Source: VAZQ01 sp963712565
GTDB taxonomy: Bacteria > Pseudomonadota > Alphaproteobacteria > Rhizobiales > Xanthobacteraceae
Length of the DNA: 64,000 bases
Assembly: GCA_963712565.1 (NCBI GenBank)
Contig: CAVQIP010000034.1
Coordinates: 1-64,000 of the forward strand
Direction of reading: 5' to 3'
Shown: positions 52,552 to 61,853 of the stretch, piece after piece
How positions within the stretch are numbered: the stretch's first letter is position 1
Layout: each line of letters begins with the position of its first letter
Program-made: the position numbers and the translations under genes
Notes under the pieces: generated by a model
Told to the model about the DNA's origin: nothing
What the model saw: only the letters and a program-made list of their open reading frames with translations
Database searches by the model: none

Positions 52552-53529
52552 TCACGGCAGGCTGAACATGATCAATTGATCGGTTATGCCGCCGCCGCCC
52601 GGCGTCAGCGAGCCGCCGACGAAATACGCATTCGCGCCGATCACCGCGGCGCCGAAACCGTGCCGCCCCGCCGGCATGGGCGCGAGCGTGCGCCAGCGGT
52701 CGGTGTTGGCATCGTAGGCCTCGGTTTCGGGAAAGGTGTGGTTGGGCGGCAGCTCGCCGCCGAGCACCAGGATCAATCCGTTGTAGAGCGTGGCGGCAAC
52801 CCCGCTGCGCGGCGTCGGCAGCGGCGCCGCCGATGCCCAGCTATTCGTCGCCGGGTCATAGACATCGTGCTGTCCGGTGCGATCGGCGGGGCCCGCCAGG
52901 CGGCCGCCGATGACGTGGATTTTTCCATTGACCGCCACCACCGCCATGTGATCGCGCGCGCGTGGCAACGGCGCCGCCGCGCTCCATTGGCCGCTGGCGG
53001 GATCGTAGACCTCGTGGCGCGTGACCGTCACGGCATCGAGCCCGCGTCCGCCGATGACGTGGATTTTGCCGTCGAGCACGGCGACGCCGACCGCTGCGCG
53101 CGGCGCCGGCATGGGCGCGAGCGTGCGCCAGCTGTCGGCGGCCGGATCGTATTGGAACACCAGGTCGCCGGCCCCTTGGTGCACCGACGAGGTGAACCCG
53201 CCGAAGGTGTGGATCTTGCCGCCGAGCACGGCGACGCCGAGATGGTCGCGCGGCTGCGGCAGCGGCGCACGCTCGCGCCAGCGATCGGTTGCCGGATCGT
53301 ATTCCTCGTTGCGCGCCACCGCCTTGCCGGCGACGCCGCCGCCGAGCGCGAACAGCCGGTCGCCCACCGCCGCCGCCGCGACCTCGCCGCGCACTGCCGG
53401 CATCGGCGCCTTCTGCGACCAGGCCCCGGCAGGCGCCTGCGCCTGCGCCGCGCCGGCGAGCGCGAGCACGGCGGCGACCAGCGCGGCGGACAGGCACGGC
53501 AACGACATGGAAGCGAGGCGACGACGCAT
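52552..53529 (-). CDS. Secreted kelch-repeat beta-propeller protein
   Basis: 325 aa, signal peptide (LPCLSAALVAAVLALAGAAQ, AQA). It then has six kelch blades with the GG and Y/W pattern: DRLFALGGGVAGKAVARNEE, GGKIHTFGGFTSS, DGKIHVIGGRGL, NGKIHVIGGRLAG, NGLILVLGGELPP, NAYFVGGSLTPGG. GGGAGGTTCGG precedes ATG. Periplasmic propeller for binding a partner, or a mutarotase-like role; no catalytic residue assigned. Confidence 0.85.
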   Translation of the reverse strand: MRRRLASMSLPCLSAALVAAVLALAGAAQAQAPAGAWSQKAPMPAVRGEVAAAAVGDRLFALGGGVAGKAVARNEEYDPATDRWRERAPLPQPRDHLGVAVLGGKIHTFGGFTSSVHQGAGDLVFQYDPAADSWRTLAPMPAPRAAVGVAVLDGKIHVIGGRGLDAVTVTRHEVYDPASGQWSAAAPLPRARDHMAVVAVNGKIHVIGGRLAGPADRTGQHDVYDPATNSWASAAPLPTPRSGVAATLYNGLILVLGGELPPNHTFPETEAYDANTDRWRTLAPMPAGRHGFGAAVIGANAYFVGGSLTPGGGGITDQLIMFSLP

Positions 53530-53597
53530 CCGAACCTCCCTGCACTTCTTGCCGCCGACGGGAGCCGCCCGCTCCCTCGGGCGGCTGCGCATTCCAG

Positions 53598-54350
53598 CTA
53601 ATCGGCGGCCGAGGGCTCGCGGGCGATGTTGAGCTCGGCGCGCCTGACCGCGACATCGCCCCCGGCGCCCAGCCGCACCACATTGATCGTTCCGGCATAT
53701 TCCGGCGAGCCGGAATAATAGGCGGCGACGGCGCCGACCTTCGCCGCCCGGTTCCAGTGCCCGAGCGCGATGTAGTCGGCGCCGGTGGCTGCGAGCTCCT
53801 CGTCGCCGATCAGCCACGACGGACGCAGCCGGATGGTTCGATCCGGGGTCGGCACGTAGTGTCCGTGCGCGACCGCGATCTGCCAACGGGTCGAACGCGG
53901 GCGCACGCGTTCGAACGGAATCATGTCGCCGTAGTCGCGGTGCGGGCGGCCCCAGATCTCGAGATCGAGTTCGGAGAACAGGACGGCTTCGTCGTGGGTG
54001 ACGCCGAGCACGTGCAGATTGTCGACCTCCGCCAAGACGCCGTGGCGATAGACCGCGTCGGGAACGGCGGGATCGTGGTTGCCGGGCAGCAGCACCACCG
54101 GCAGCGCCGCGGCCGCGATGACTTCGGCGGCGCGCGCGAGCAGGTCGTCCGGCACGCGATGGCAATCGAAGGTGTCGCCCGCCAGCACCACCACATCGGC
54201 GCCCGCATCACGTGCCGCGGTCAGGACGCCGGAGAGGCCCGCCGTGCCGTCGCCGCCGTGCAGCCGCGCGGTGTAGTCGTGGTCGATGTGCAGATCGGAG
54301 CTGTGCACGACCACGATGTCGCGGGTCGGCGAAGGCACGGCATGCGGCAT
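53598..54350 (-). CDS. Calcineurin-like metallophosphoesterase
   Basis: 250 aa, cytoplasmic. The five motifs of the fold are present: SSDLHIDHDY (DxH), VVVLAGDTFDCH (GD), LLPGNHDPAV (GNHD), IAVAHGHYVP (H) and ALGHWNRAA (GH). Two-metal phosphodiesterase or nuclease-like activity (SbcD-related) is likely; the target is not known. Confidence 0.85.
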   Translation of the reverse strand: MPHAVPSPTRDIVVVHSSDLHIDHDYTARLHGGDGTAGLSGVLTAARDAGADVVVLAGDTFDCHRVPDDLLARAAEVIAAAALPVVLLPGNHDPAVPDAVYRHGVLAEVDNLHVLGVTHDEAVLFSELDLEIWGRPHRDYGDMIPFERVRPRSTRWQIAVAHGHYVPTPDRTIRLRPSWLIGDEELAATGADYIALGHWNRAAKVGAVAAYYSGSPEYAGTINVVRLGAGGDVAVRRAELNIAREPSAAD

Positions 54351-54562
54351 GGCCGCCGACCATAGCGATCCGCGGCGTATTGGCCAATCGCGGCGCGGGC
54401 GCGTGGCAGCAGATCGAGTGCGAGTGCGCGCCCCCGCGCCGGGCGCGGCATCGTAGGATTATAGTCCCGGGGGTCGCGGCCCACCGGATCGGCCCGGGCC
54501 ATCAGTTTGCCCAGGTTGGGTGGTCCCGTCCGCGCACAGTCGCGTACCGGGGGAGCGTCCCG

Positions 54563-54748
54563 ATGGGTTCCAACAACGACTACCGCAGCAACGCGGAAGA
54601 CTGCCTGCGCATGGCGCGCGAGGTGCAGAACGCGCAGGACAAGCCGTTCTGGCTGACCTTGGCGCAATCGTGGCTGCAACTCGCGCAGCATTCCAAGCAC
54701 GGCGAGCGTGACGCCGAGGACATCCGCGTCGGCGCCGACACGCATTGA
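54563..54748 (+). CDS. Small conserved protein (61 aa)
   Basis: GGGGGAGCGTCCCG precedes the ATG. It reads MGSNNDYRSNAEDCLRMARE and continues DKPFWLTLAQSWLQLAQHS, a two-helix motif seen in many short Bradyrhizobium proteins; the gene at 56699 encodes a similar pattern. Function unknown. Confidence 0.7.
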   Translation: MGSNNDYRSNAEDCLRMAREVQNAQDKPFWLTLAQSWLQLAQHSKHGERDAEDIRVGADTH

Positions 54749-54801
54749 CCATCCGGCCGCCGCCTCCCGGCCGCCCCGCGCATCCAGGTCCAGTTTGAAA
54801 T

Positions 54802-55485
54802 CTACTCGGCGTTCCGCCGCGGCGCCGGCGCGGCGGGTCCGTGGAATTTCGGCGGCGTGATGTAGAACAGCGGCGTCAGCGCGTAGATCACGAAGGCGGC
54901 GTGGACGCTGACCCAGGCGGCAGCGGCGCCGACGAGGTAAGACGCCGGCCCGACCATCGCCTTGCGCATGGCGTGCGGGTCCTGCAGCGGCGCGAGTTCC
55001 GGCTTGATCAGGTTGCGCGCGATATAGGCCTGCAGCGCCAGGAACAAGAGCGTGTTCACGGCGAACACGCCGCCGAAAAAGCTCACCGCGAGCCGGTTGT
55101 CGTAATATTCGCCCATGAGCGCGGTCGGAAACGGAATGAACGCCTGCCCCATGAGGAACAGCGAATTCAGCCACATCATGGCGTAATCGGCATGGCGCGC
55201 CATCGCGAGCAGGTGATGGTGATTGAGCCAGAACTTGCACACGATGACGAAGCTGATCAGCCAGCTCAGGAACTTGGGCAGGAGCTCGACCAGCTGGTGC
55301 GCGAGCTCGCTCACGCTGGCGTGGTCCTTGAGCGCTGGCACCTTCAGCTCGAGCACGAGCAACGTCACCACGATCGCAAACACGCCGTCGCTGAAGGCCT
55401 CGATGCGGGTGAGGCGCAACTCGCCTTGCTTGAAACGATCGAGGAGGCGCATCGGACAGCCGCAAGGGCCGGTGGGTTGGATCAT
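54802..55485 (-). CDS. TMEM175-family (DUF1211) potassium channel-like protein
   Basis: 227 aa, about six membrane helices. The defining motif RIEAFSDGVFAIVVTLLVLE lies in helix 1; then LSWLISFVIVCKFWLNHHHL and NSLFLMGQAFIPFPTALMGE follow. TMEM175-family members form K+ channels without the usual selectivity-filter sequence. ATG 55452 is an alternative start; neither has a strong ribosome site. Confidence 0.88.
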   Translation of the reverse strand: MIQPTGPCGCPMRLLDRFKQGELRLTRIEAFSDGVFAIVVTLLVLELKVPALKDHASVSELAHQLVELLPKFLSWLISFVIVCKFWLNHHHLLAMARHADYAMMWLNSLFLMGQAFIPFPTALMGEYYDNRLAVSFFGGVFAVNTLLFLALQAYIARNLIKPELAPLQDPHAMRKAMVGPASYLVGAAAAWVSVHAAFVIYALTPLFYITPPKFHGPAAPAPRRNAE

Positions 55486-55573
55486 TCTTGCAATCGGGCC
55501 GCGAGCGAGGACTGAGCGGCTGGCCGGTTGCCAGAGCAGACGACGACCCGGGACTTGCCGTCCCCAAAAATGG

Positions 55574-56542
55574 TCAGTCGACCTTGGCGCCCGAGGCCTT
55601 CACGATCGCCGCCCATTTCGGAATTTCGGACTTGATATAAGCGCGGAACTCCTCCGGCGTATTCGCGACGACGTCGACGCCCAGATCGGTCAGCGCCTTG
55701 CGCACCTCCGCGTCGTTCAAGGCGGCGACGGCGGCGCGATTGAGCGTGGCCACCACGTCCTTGGGCGTGCCCGCCGGCGCCACCAGGCCGTGCCAGGTGG
55801 TCGCGTCGAAGCCGGGAAAACCGCGCTCGGCGATGGTCGGCACGTCCGGCAAGGCCGCCGTGCGCTTGAGCGTGGTGACCGCGATCGCGCGGATGGTCCC
55901 GTTCTGGATGTGAGGAATGAGCGGCGGCGGCGGATTGAACGCCATTGGCACGTGTCCGCCGATGACCGCCTGCAAGGCCGGGCCGGTCCCCCGGAACGGC
56001 ACGTGCGTCATGTCGATCTTGGCTTCGATCTTGAGCATCTCGCCGGCGAGATGGGCGGGTGTGCCGTTGCCGCCCGAGCCGAAGCTGAGCTTGCCTGGAT
56101 TGGCCTTGGCGTAGGTGATGAGTTCGCCCAGCGTCTGCGCCGGCAGCGTGGGATGGGTGTAGAGCACGTTGGTCTGGGTGCCGACCATGGTGATCGGCTC
56201 GAAATCCTTTTCCGGATCGTAGCCCAGATTCTTGTATAGGCTGACATTGATCGCGAGCAGGCTGCCGGTGGCGAGCAACACCGTGTAGCCGTCGGGCGCC
56301 GCGCGCGCGACCGCGGTTCCCGCGATGCTGCCGCCGGCGCCGGCACGGTTCTCGATCACCAGCGGCTGCTTGAGGATCTGCTCCATCTTCTTGGTGATGA
56401 TGCGCGCCATCACGTCGCTCGGGCCGCCCGGCGCGAAGCCGATCATCAGCGTGATCGGCTTGGTCGGGTACTCGGCTGCGCGCGCGAGGACGGGCGAGCA
56501 CACGAGCGCTGCGCTCACCGCCAGAACCACCGCTCTCCGCAT
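55574..56542 (-). CDS. Tripartite tricarboxylate transporter receptor (TctC/Bug family)
   Basis: 322 aa with a signal peptide (VVLAVSAALVCSPVLARAAE). Bug-fold motifs: YPTKPITLMIGFAPGGPSDV, IENRAGAGGSIAGTAVARAA, PDGYTVLLATGS, THVPFRGTGPALQAVIGGHV. GGAGGAAATC precedes ATG. Orphan receptor without TctAB nearby; it binds a carboxylate in the periplasm. Second TctC in the window, only distantly like that at 8162. Confidence 0.87.
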   Translation of the reverse strand: MRRAVVLAVSAALVCSPVLARAAEYPTKPITLMIGFAPGGPSDVMARIITKKMEQILKQPLVIENRAGAGGSIAGTAVARAAPDGYTVLLATGSLLAINVSLYKNLGYDPEKDFEPITMVGTQTNVLYTHPTLPAQTLGELITYAKANPGKLSFGSGGNGTPAHLAGEMLKIEAKIDMTHVPFRGTGPALQAVIGGHVPMAFNPPPPLIPHIQNGTIRAIAVTTLKRTAALPDVPTIAERGFPGFDATTWHGLVAPAGTPKDVVATLNRAAVAALNDAEVRKALTDLGVDVVANTPEEFRAYIKSEIPKWAAIVKASGAKVD

Positions 56543-56698
56543 GATTTCCTCCGTGCGCGTAGCTGTCCCGTGACCCGGGTTCCCGGGGATCATCGCGCAG
56601 CGGGCGTCCGCCGTCAAAGCGGGGGCGGCATCATTAAAGTTCCCACGGAACGTCTCGGCGCCTGCCGCATTCACCCCATGTCACTGCGGAGCGACGGC

Positions 56699-56920
56699 AT
56701 GAGCTCGGAACTGTTCCATCAGCGCGCGCGCGACTGCCTCAGGCTCGCCGACGAGTGCCCGGATTTCTACGCCAGGGAAGCGTTGAAAGAGCTCGCGCAG
56801 GAATTCGAGCAGATGGCAACGCTGGTCGATGCGGATGCACGATCTTCCGACCGCGCGCGATCGCGACGAGATCGATCTCGCCACGACGGCCCCACACACC
56901 AGCAGCCGCGGCCGCGGTGA
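56699..56920 (+). CDS. Small conserved protein (73 aa)
   Basis: CGGAGCGACGGC precedes ATG 56699. The first 45 residues (FHQRARDCLRLADECPDFYA, ALKELAQEFEQMATL) form the same two-helix pattern as the gene at 54563; the tail is a basic low-complexity stretch (DRARSRRDRSRHD). It overlaps nothing and no function is known. Confidence 0.6.
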   Translation: MSSELFHQRARDCLRLADECPDFYAREALKELAQEFEQMATLVDADARSSDRARSRRDRSRHDGPTHQQPRPR

Positions 56921-57010
56921 CGCGAAGGCTCGCGTCGCGCGACGCCCCGAGGACTTTTGGAGAGTTGCGTTGTGGGAGCTTGGGTTCTGGGAACTTAGGA
57001 TCGCGTGACC

Positions 57011-57196
57011 CTAGCTGAAGATCGCCGCGTGCAGGCCGAACCCGATGGTTGCGCTCAACACCGCCTGGATGGTGTCGAACTCGAGCCCGCTCACCAGCGT
57101 ATCGACAAACGGGAAGATCATCCGCCCAACCGGCAGCATGATGCTGGCGACCAGCGCCACGCACAGGAGTTTGGTGAGAATCGGATGATTGGCCAT
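57011..57196 (-). CDS. Small membrane protein (61 aa)
   Basis: MANHPILTKLLCVALVASIM with two predicted membrane helices and the second half VSGLEFDTIQAVLSATIGFG. A G-rich site (GGGGGGGCAAGAC) precedes ATG 57196. No family recognised. Confidence 0.6.
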   Translation of the reverse strand: MANHPILTKLLCVALVASIMLPVGRMIFPFVDTLVSGLEFDTIQAVLSATIGFGLHAAIFS

Positions 57197-57429
57197 GTCT
57201 TGCCCCCCCCGCTTGGATCGGCGGCGCAAGATAGCGTCCGTGGCTGCGGCGTCAACGCGGTAAATGGGGGTAGATCCGGTGGCGATATCAGCGGCCTCCG
57301 CCGACGCTCCGCGAGAGTGTTACGGGCGGTGCCCCATCGTCCCCTCCCCCGCTTGCAGCCGACCTCGGCTCGACCCGAGGTCGGCAACTGACTGACGGGC
57401 CGAAGTCCGAGCCGTACGGCTTTCGGCTG

Positions 57430-58488
57430 TCAGCGCGGCGCCGGCGCGCCGACCGCGACCGGCCGCACCGGCGACCCGGCCGCGCCCTGGATGCGCAGCG
57501 GCAGGATGATGGTGCAGGCGAGCCAGACCCTGTCCTTCGCCATCTCGGCGAGATTGGCGTTCTGGATATTGTGGATGCCCGCTTGCGACAGATTGTGGTG
57601 GTGGATGACGAACGGCAAGTCGGCCGGCGCCCCCGCCGGCGCCGGCCCCTTGCCCTGCAGGAAGCCCTCGGCCACGGGGTCGGTGAACGGGTTGTCGAGC
57701 GCCACCAGCACGACGGACTTGCCCTCGATATATTTGGCGGCGTCGTAGGAGAGGCCCGGACCCTTGGTGTAGTAGAACTTCTCGGTGTCGGGATCTTTCC
57801 AGTTATCGCCCCAGCCGGTGTAGATATAGAGCACGTCGCCGGGCACGAGGCCGCGGCTTTCCAGCCCCTGCGCCTTGAGCATCGCCTCGATGTCGGCCGC
57901 CGTCACCTGCTGCCCGGGCTGCATCGCATTGCCGCGGCCGAGATGCGCCTTGGCGTCGAGCAGCACCGCGCTGGTGACGATCGGCGGCACCTTGTCGATG
58001 CCGAGCTTCTTGAGCGGGGAGTCCGGCGTGGGCTTCACGTCGCTCTGCTTGTAGCCGCCGTAATAGCTGGCGCCGCCGGAGGGAAACTCGCTCTTGCCGT
58101 CCCACAGCTGCGGCAGCACGGCGAAATGCCCGAGCGCGTCCATCTGCGTGCCCTGCTGGTTGGGATCGCCGCTGGCGATCTCGTCGGTGTTGAAGGCGTG
58201 CCGGGTGCCGGGAATGCCGACGGTCGGCTTGGGGTTCTCGCGCAGCGGCACCGCGAACGGCGATTGCGGCATGGTGTTCGAGCGCGGGTACGACAGCTCG
58301 TAGGCTTTCGCGTTCGGATTGGCGAGGTAAGTGGCGCAGCGCTGCCAGGTGGCGGGCCCGAGCGTGTTGGCCATGCCGATCTCGTCGCCCGCGGGCCAGG
58401 GCGGGCGGTTCTGTGCCTGCGCGGCGAAGCAAGCAGCAGTTAGCGCAACGACGATTGCAATCGGGCGAAGGACGCGAGTGCGGTGCAT
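57430..58488 (-). CDS. Secreted cyclase-family (kynurenine formamidase-like) hydrolase
   Basis: 352 aa. Signal peptide (IVVALTAACFAAQAQ), then the cyclase fold: GTQMDALGHFAV is the HxGTHxD-type metal loop, lacking its first His (Q instead of H at the GTH position), and LVPGDVLYIYTGWGDNW and HHHNLSQAGIHNIQN follow. Such enzymes hydrolyse amides or lactones with Mn/Zn. Substitution at the metal loop means activity is uncertain. GGGAGGACACC precedes ATG. Confidence 0.82.
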   Translation of the reverse strand: MHRTRVLRPIAIVVALTAACFAAQAQNRPPWPAGDEIGMANTLGPATWQRCATYLANPNAKAYELSYPRSNTMPQSPFAVPLRENPKPTVGIPGTRHAFNTDEIASGDPNQQGTQMDALGHFAVLPQLWDGKSEFPSGGASYYGGYKQSDVKPTPDSPLKKLGIDKVPPIVTSAVLLDAKAHLGRGNAMQPGQQVTAADIEAMLKAQGLESRGLVPGDVLYIYTGWGDNWKDPDTEKFYYTKGPGLSYDAAKYIEGKSVVLVALDNPFTDPVAEGFLQGKGPAPAGAPADLPFVIHHHNLSQAGIHNIQNANLAEMAKDRVWLACTIILPLRIQGAAGSPVRPVAVGAPAPR

Positions 58489-58637
58489 GGTGTCCTCCCT
58501 CAGCGTCGGGGCTTCTTAGTGAAGCAGAGCGATCACTGCAGCGAAAATCTACCACGTTTCCAAGCCCGCGTTTAACGCCCTTCGCCTGTTTTTGTAATCC
58601 ACTGCTTGAGGCTAAATTGCCTCATGACTCCGCCCAC

Positions 58638-59786
58638 TCAACGTCCCCACAATGCCTTGCTGGCGAGCCGGGCGCCTTGCGCCAGGCTCTCGAATTTCGC
58701 CCACATCACTTGCGGATGCACCCGCTGGATGTCCTGCGCCTGGGCGAAGCCGCAGTCGGTTCCGGCGATCACGCTTTCGCGGCCGACCAGCCTGGCAAAG
58801 GTGACGATGCGGTCGGCTATGAGCTGCGGGTGCTCCACGGTGGTCGTGTGGTGGGTGACGACGCCGGGGATCAGGATCTTGCCCGCCGGCAGCTTGACCT
58901 TCTCCCAGACGTACCATTCGTGCTCGTGGCGCACATTGGCCGCCTCGATGGAATAGGCTCCGGCCCGCACCCTGAGGATCAAATCCACTATGTCCTCGAG
59001 CTGCGCGTCGGCGACATGCGGCACGTGCCAGCTTCCGAAGCAGACGTGATAGCGGATGCGGTCCTCCGGGATGCCCTCCAGGGCGTGATTGAGGGCGTCG
59101 ATCCGCAGCTCCGCCCACTCGCGATAGCGGCGCGGGCTCTGCTCCACCAGATGGTCGTACATGTTCGCGAGCACGGCGTCGTCGACCTGCAGCACGAAGC
59201 CGGCCTTGTGGATCTCGAGGTACTCCTCGCGCAGCGCCCGCGCGATCGCGAACACGTAGTCGCGCTCGTCCGCGTAGTATTCGTTGGCGGCGTCGTAGCC
59301 GACGCTCGCCGGCGCCACCGCCGTGAAGAACACCTCCTCGACCGCCACCGCGGACGCGGCGGACTTGAGATTGTCCAGATCGCGGCGGACGCTGGCGTGG
59401 CCGTGATAGGCGATGGGCGCCACGCAGGCATGGCCCGGCGTGCCGACCGTGCCGCGCGGGAATTCCGCGGCCATGAATTCGGCAAACCGGAAGCGGTCGC
59501 GGCCGAGCCAGACCGCGGGGTAGAGCTTGTCCGGCCGCCGCTCGAACCCGCTCAATCGTTCCAGGCTGTAGTTCGCCCAACCGGACTTGCCGAACTCGCC
59601 GTCGTTGACCACGTCGATCCCGGCCTGCGCCTGCCGCGCCACCACCTCCGCCACCGCGCGCTTGAGCGCGAGCGCGTGCGCGTCGCGATGCGCCGGATCG
59701 CGATCCTTGGCGGCGTCGAGCAAAACTTTGGGGCGGACCAGGCTGCCCACATGGGTGGTAAGGATGCGATGCTCGCTGCGCTTCAT
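58638..59786 (-). CDS. Methionine synthase-like (MetE C-terminal domain, cobalamin-independent) protein
   Basis: 382 aa TIM-barrel: RILTTHVGSLVRPKVLLDAA opens as in MetE-like proteins; then VVNDGEFGKSGWANYSLERL, YHVCFGSWHVPHVADAQLED (Cys and His zinc region) and SIEAANVRHEHEWYVWEKVK, VIAGTDCGFAQ (second Cys). The pattern fits the 5-methyl-THPTG-homocysteine methyltransferase-like group that lacks the N-terminal half; family members in catabolic operons may act on small aromatic or alkyl ethers. A longer frame reaching 61085 is antisense to the next gene and was rejected. Confidence 0.82.
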   Translation of the reverse strand: MKRSEHRILTTHVGSLVRPKVLLDAAKDRDPAHRDAHALALKRAVAEVVARQAQAGIDVVNDGEFGKSGWANYSLERLSGFERRPDKLYPAVWLGRDRFRFAEFMAAEFPRGTVGTPGHACVAPIAYHGHASVRRDLDNLKSAASAVAVEEVFFTAVAPASVGYDAANEYYADERDYVFAIARALREEYLEIHKAGFVLQVDDAVLANMYDHLVEQSPRRYREWAELRIDALNHALEGIPEDRIRYHVCFGSWHVPHVADAQLEDIVDLILRVRAGAYSIEAANVRHEHEWYVWEKVKLPAGKILIPGVVTHHTTTVEHPQLIADRIVTFARLVGRESVIAGTDCGFAQAQDIQRVHPQVMWAKFESLAQGARLASKALWGR

Positions 59787-59854
59787 GGTGGACGGTCCCG
59801 CCCGATGGCCGCACCAACGCCGCCGCGTGCTGCGGCGGCGCCGGGCAGCGCGCT

Positions 59855-60883
59855 CTAATAGGCGGATTTGTGCTCGGCAAGCGTCTTGCGCAGATCGTCG
59901 AACGCCGCCTTTGGATCGGCGTTGGCATTGCGCATCGATGCTTCCCAGGTGGCGGTCACCGGTTCGGCCGACTTGCGCCAGGCGGCGAGCTGCTCGGCGG
60001 TCAGCGGATAGACCTCCTGGCCGGGCATGGCCTTGATCTTCTCGCGGCCGCCGGATTCGAATTCGGCCCACGGTGCCGCGATCCTGAGCGCCCACTCGCT
60101 GGTGCAATGTTGGTCCAGGACCTGCTTTTGCGCAGGTGAAAGCGAATCGTATTTGGGCTTGTTCAGGACCCAAAGCTGTTCCGAGACGTAGAGCGGCGCC
60201 TCGATGTGATACTTCGTGACCTTGTCGATCCCGAACAGCAGCATCGATCCCCACGGCGAACCGGCGGCGTCCGCAACTCCCTTTTCCAGCACGTCGCGGA
60301 TCTCGGGCGCGGCGGCCTGGACATTGGTCGCGCCCAGATGGGTCATCCAATTGGCGATCACCGCATTGGGCGGGCGCACCTTGAGCCCCGCCATGTCGGC
60401 GGGCACCACCACCTTCTTCTTGGTGAAATGCAGCGTGCCCGGATCGTGCGCAAACGCCAGGCAATAGCGGACGTCCTTCATTTCCCGCTCGACGTAGCGG
60501 CGATACCACGCGTCGAGCGCCGCGCTTCCCTCCTTGGCATTGGAAAAGACGAACGGCAGCTCGACCGCGCCGATGATCGGAAAACGGCCGGGCTCGTAGC
60601 CCGGATTCACATGGGTAATGTCCGCGATGCCGTCGCGGGCCATGTTGTAGTGGTCGAAGGCTTTGCCGAGCTGCTGAGCGGGGAAGATCGTGATCTTGAT
60701 GGTTCCATTCGACGCCTTGTCGATGGACTCCGCCCAGGCGACGGCGGCGGCATGCATCGGGTGCGTCGGGGGAACCCAGTGCGAGAATTTGAGCGCGACC
60801 GGCTTGTCCTGCGCCCTGACGCCGGGCGCGGCCATGAACCCGAATGCAAGGGCGGCGATCACGCTCCACGAAGCCAGCTTCAT
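59855..60883 (-). CDS. TRAP transporter substrate-binding protein (DctP)
   Basis: 342 aa, signal peptide (WSVIAALAFGFMAAPGVRAQ). DctP fold: ALKFSHWVPPTHPMHAAAVA, KITIFPAQQLGKAFDHYNMA, DGIADITHVNPGYEPGRFPI, KVRPPNAVIANWMTHLGATN (the conserved Arg for carboxylates), VWVLNKPKYDSLSPAQ-like region. GGGAGGATTCAC precedes ATG. The small and large permease subunits are not in this window. Confidence 0.88.
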   Translation of the reverse strand: MKLASWSVIAALAFGFMAAPGVRAQDKPVALKFSHWVPPTHPMHAAAVAWAESIDKASNGTIKITIFPAQQLGKAFDHYNMARDGIADITHVNPGYEPGRFPIIGAVELPFVFSNAKEGSAALDAWYRRYVEREMKDVRYCLAFAHDPGTLHFTKKKVVVPADMAGLKVRPPNAVIANWMTHLGATNVQAAAPEIRDVLEKGVADAAGSPWGSMLLFGIDKVTKYHIEAPLYVSEQLWVLNKPKYDSLSPAQKQVLDQHCTSEWALRIAAPWAEFESGGREKIKAMPGQEVYPLTAEQLAAWRKSAEPVTATWEASMRNANADPKAAFDDLRKTLAEHKSAY

Positions 60884-60918
60884 GTGAATCCTCCCGAGTT
60901 GCTGTTGTTCGAACCTGG

Positions 60919-61683
60919 TTACGTCCGGCCGCCGGCGTGGCTGCGAAAGGCGATGAGATTCGATCCCGGCACGAGCTCGCGCGTCTGTTGATTGCGCAGC
61001 GCAAGCTCGAGGTTGCGGCGCGCCAGCCGGGCATGCTCGCGCATGAGCATCTCCGCCCGCTGGCCCTCGCGCGCCTCGATCGCACGTACGATGCAGCGGT
61101 GATGGTCCTGCGCCACGGTGAACATGGTCTGCGCTTCCGGCAGCCTCGCCTGCACCATCACGAACGCGCTGGCGGAGGCGAAGGGAAGGGTCACGACGCG
61201 CGCAATTTGCCGGGCAAGCACCGCGCTGTCGGCGAGCTCGACGATGATGCGGTGGAACCGCTCGTTGAGCTCGACATAGGCGGAGAAGCTGTCGACCGTG
61301 ACGCCGCCACCGGCGACGAGCTCGTCGAGCGCGGCCAGGCAGCGCTTGAGCTCGTCCAGATCGGCCGGCGCTGCGCCGCGTTCGGCTGCCAGCCGCGCGG
61401 CGAGCCCTTCGAGCGTGCCGCGGATTTCGATGGCGGCATGAATATCCCGTTCGTCGAAGCCATTGACGGTAAATCCGCCGGTGGGAAGCGCACTCAGCAA
61501 GCCTTCCTGTTCGAGCCGCAGCAGGGCGGTGCGAATGGGGGTGCGGGAGACGCCGAGACGTTCGACCAGCGCGAGCTCGGACATGCGCTCGCCGGCCTTG
61601 ATCTCGCCGTTGAGGATGAATTCCCGCAATTTGAGCAGCGCGTTCACCGCCTGTGACGCAGCGACGCCGGACACCGGACGCAC
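60919..61683 (-). CDS. GntR/FadR-type (FCD) transcriptional regulator
   Basis: 254 aa from GTG 61683 with GGAGGAGCCC upstream (TTG 61704 is the longer alternative). Winged HTH: LREFILNGEIKAGERMSELA, LGVSRTPIRTALLRLEQEGL. The FCD effector domain follows: IHAAIEIRGTLEGLAARLAA, ELNERFHRIIVELADS, AQDHHRCIVRAIEARE with metal-binding His/Asp. It probably represses the divergent LivK-type gene and its own operon through the TGTATACA sites. Confidence 0.88.
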   Translation of the reverse strand: MRPVSGVAASQAVNALLKLREFILNGEIKAGERMSELALVERLGVSRTPIRTALLRLEQEGLLSALPTGGFTVNGFDERDIHAAIEIRGTLEGLAARLAAERGAAPADLDELKRCLAALDELVAGGGVTVDSFSAYVELNERFHRIIVELADSAVLARQIARVVTLPFASASAFVMVQARLPEAQTMFTVAQDHHRCIVRAIEAREGQRAEMLMREHARLARRNLELALRNQQTRELVPGSNLIAFRSHAGGRT

Positions 61684-61717
61684 GGGCTCCTCCGGGATCG
61701 ACAATCCGTGTCTAGGC

Positions 61718-61800
61718 TGTATACAATTTCCAGCCCTGTCAACGCGCTTTGCTCGTCATTGCGGGAGAATTGTCCGCTCGATACGGCCAGAATGTATACA
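61718..61800. promoter_or_regulatory. Paired TGTATACA palindromes in the divergent promoter region
   Basis: TGTATACA occurs at 61718-61725 and 61793-61800, 75 bp apart centre to centre, between the GntR gene and the LivK-type gene. FCD-type GntR regulators typically bind TnGTnnnACnA-like palindromes, so these are probable operators for the adjacent regulator. Confidence 0.65.
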
Positions 61801-61853
61801 GCTCATGGCCATTCGGACACAGCCCCGCGCCGGGAGACGATGGGAGGACAATC

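Noticed and set aside
58638..61085. 815-codon frame suggesting a MetE-TRAP fusion protein
   Set aside because: The upstream half is an out-of-frame reading of the DctP gene; a good ATG for the MetE-like protein exists at 59786, and the DctP gene has its own start and ribosome site.
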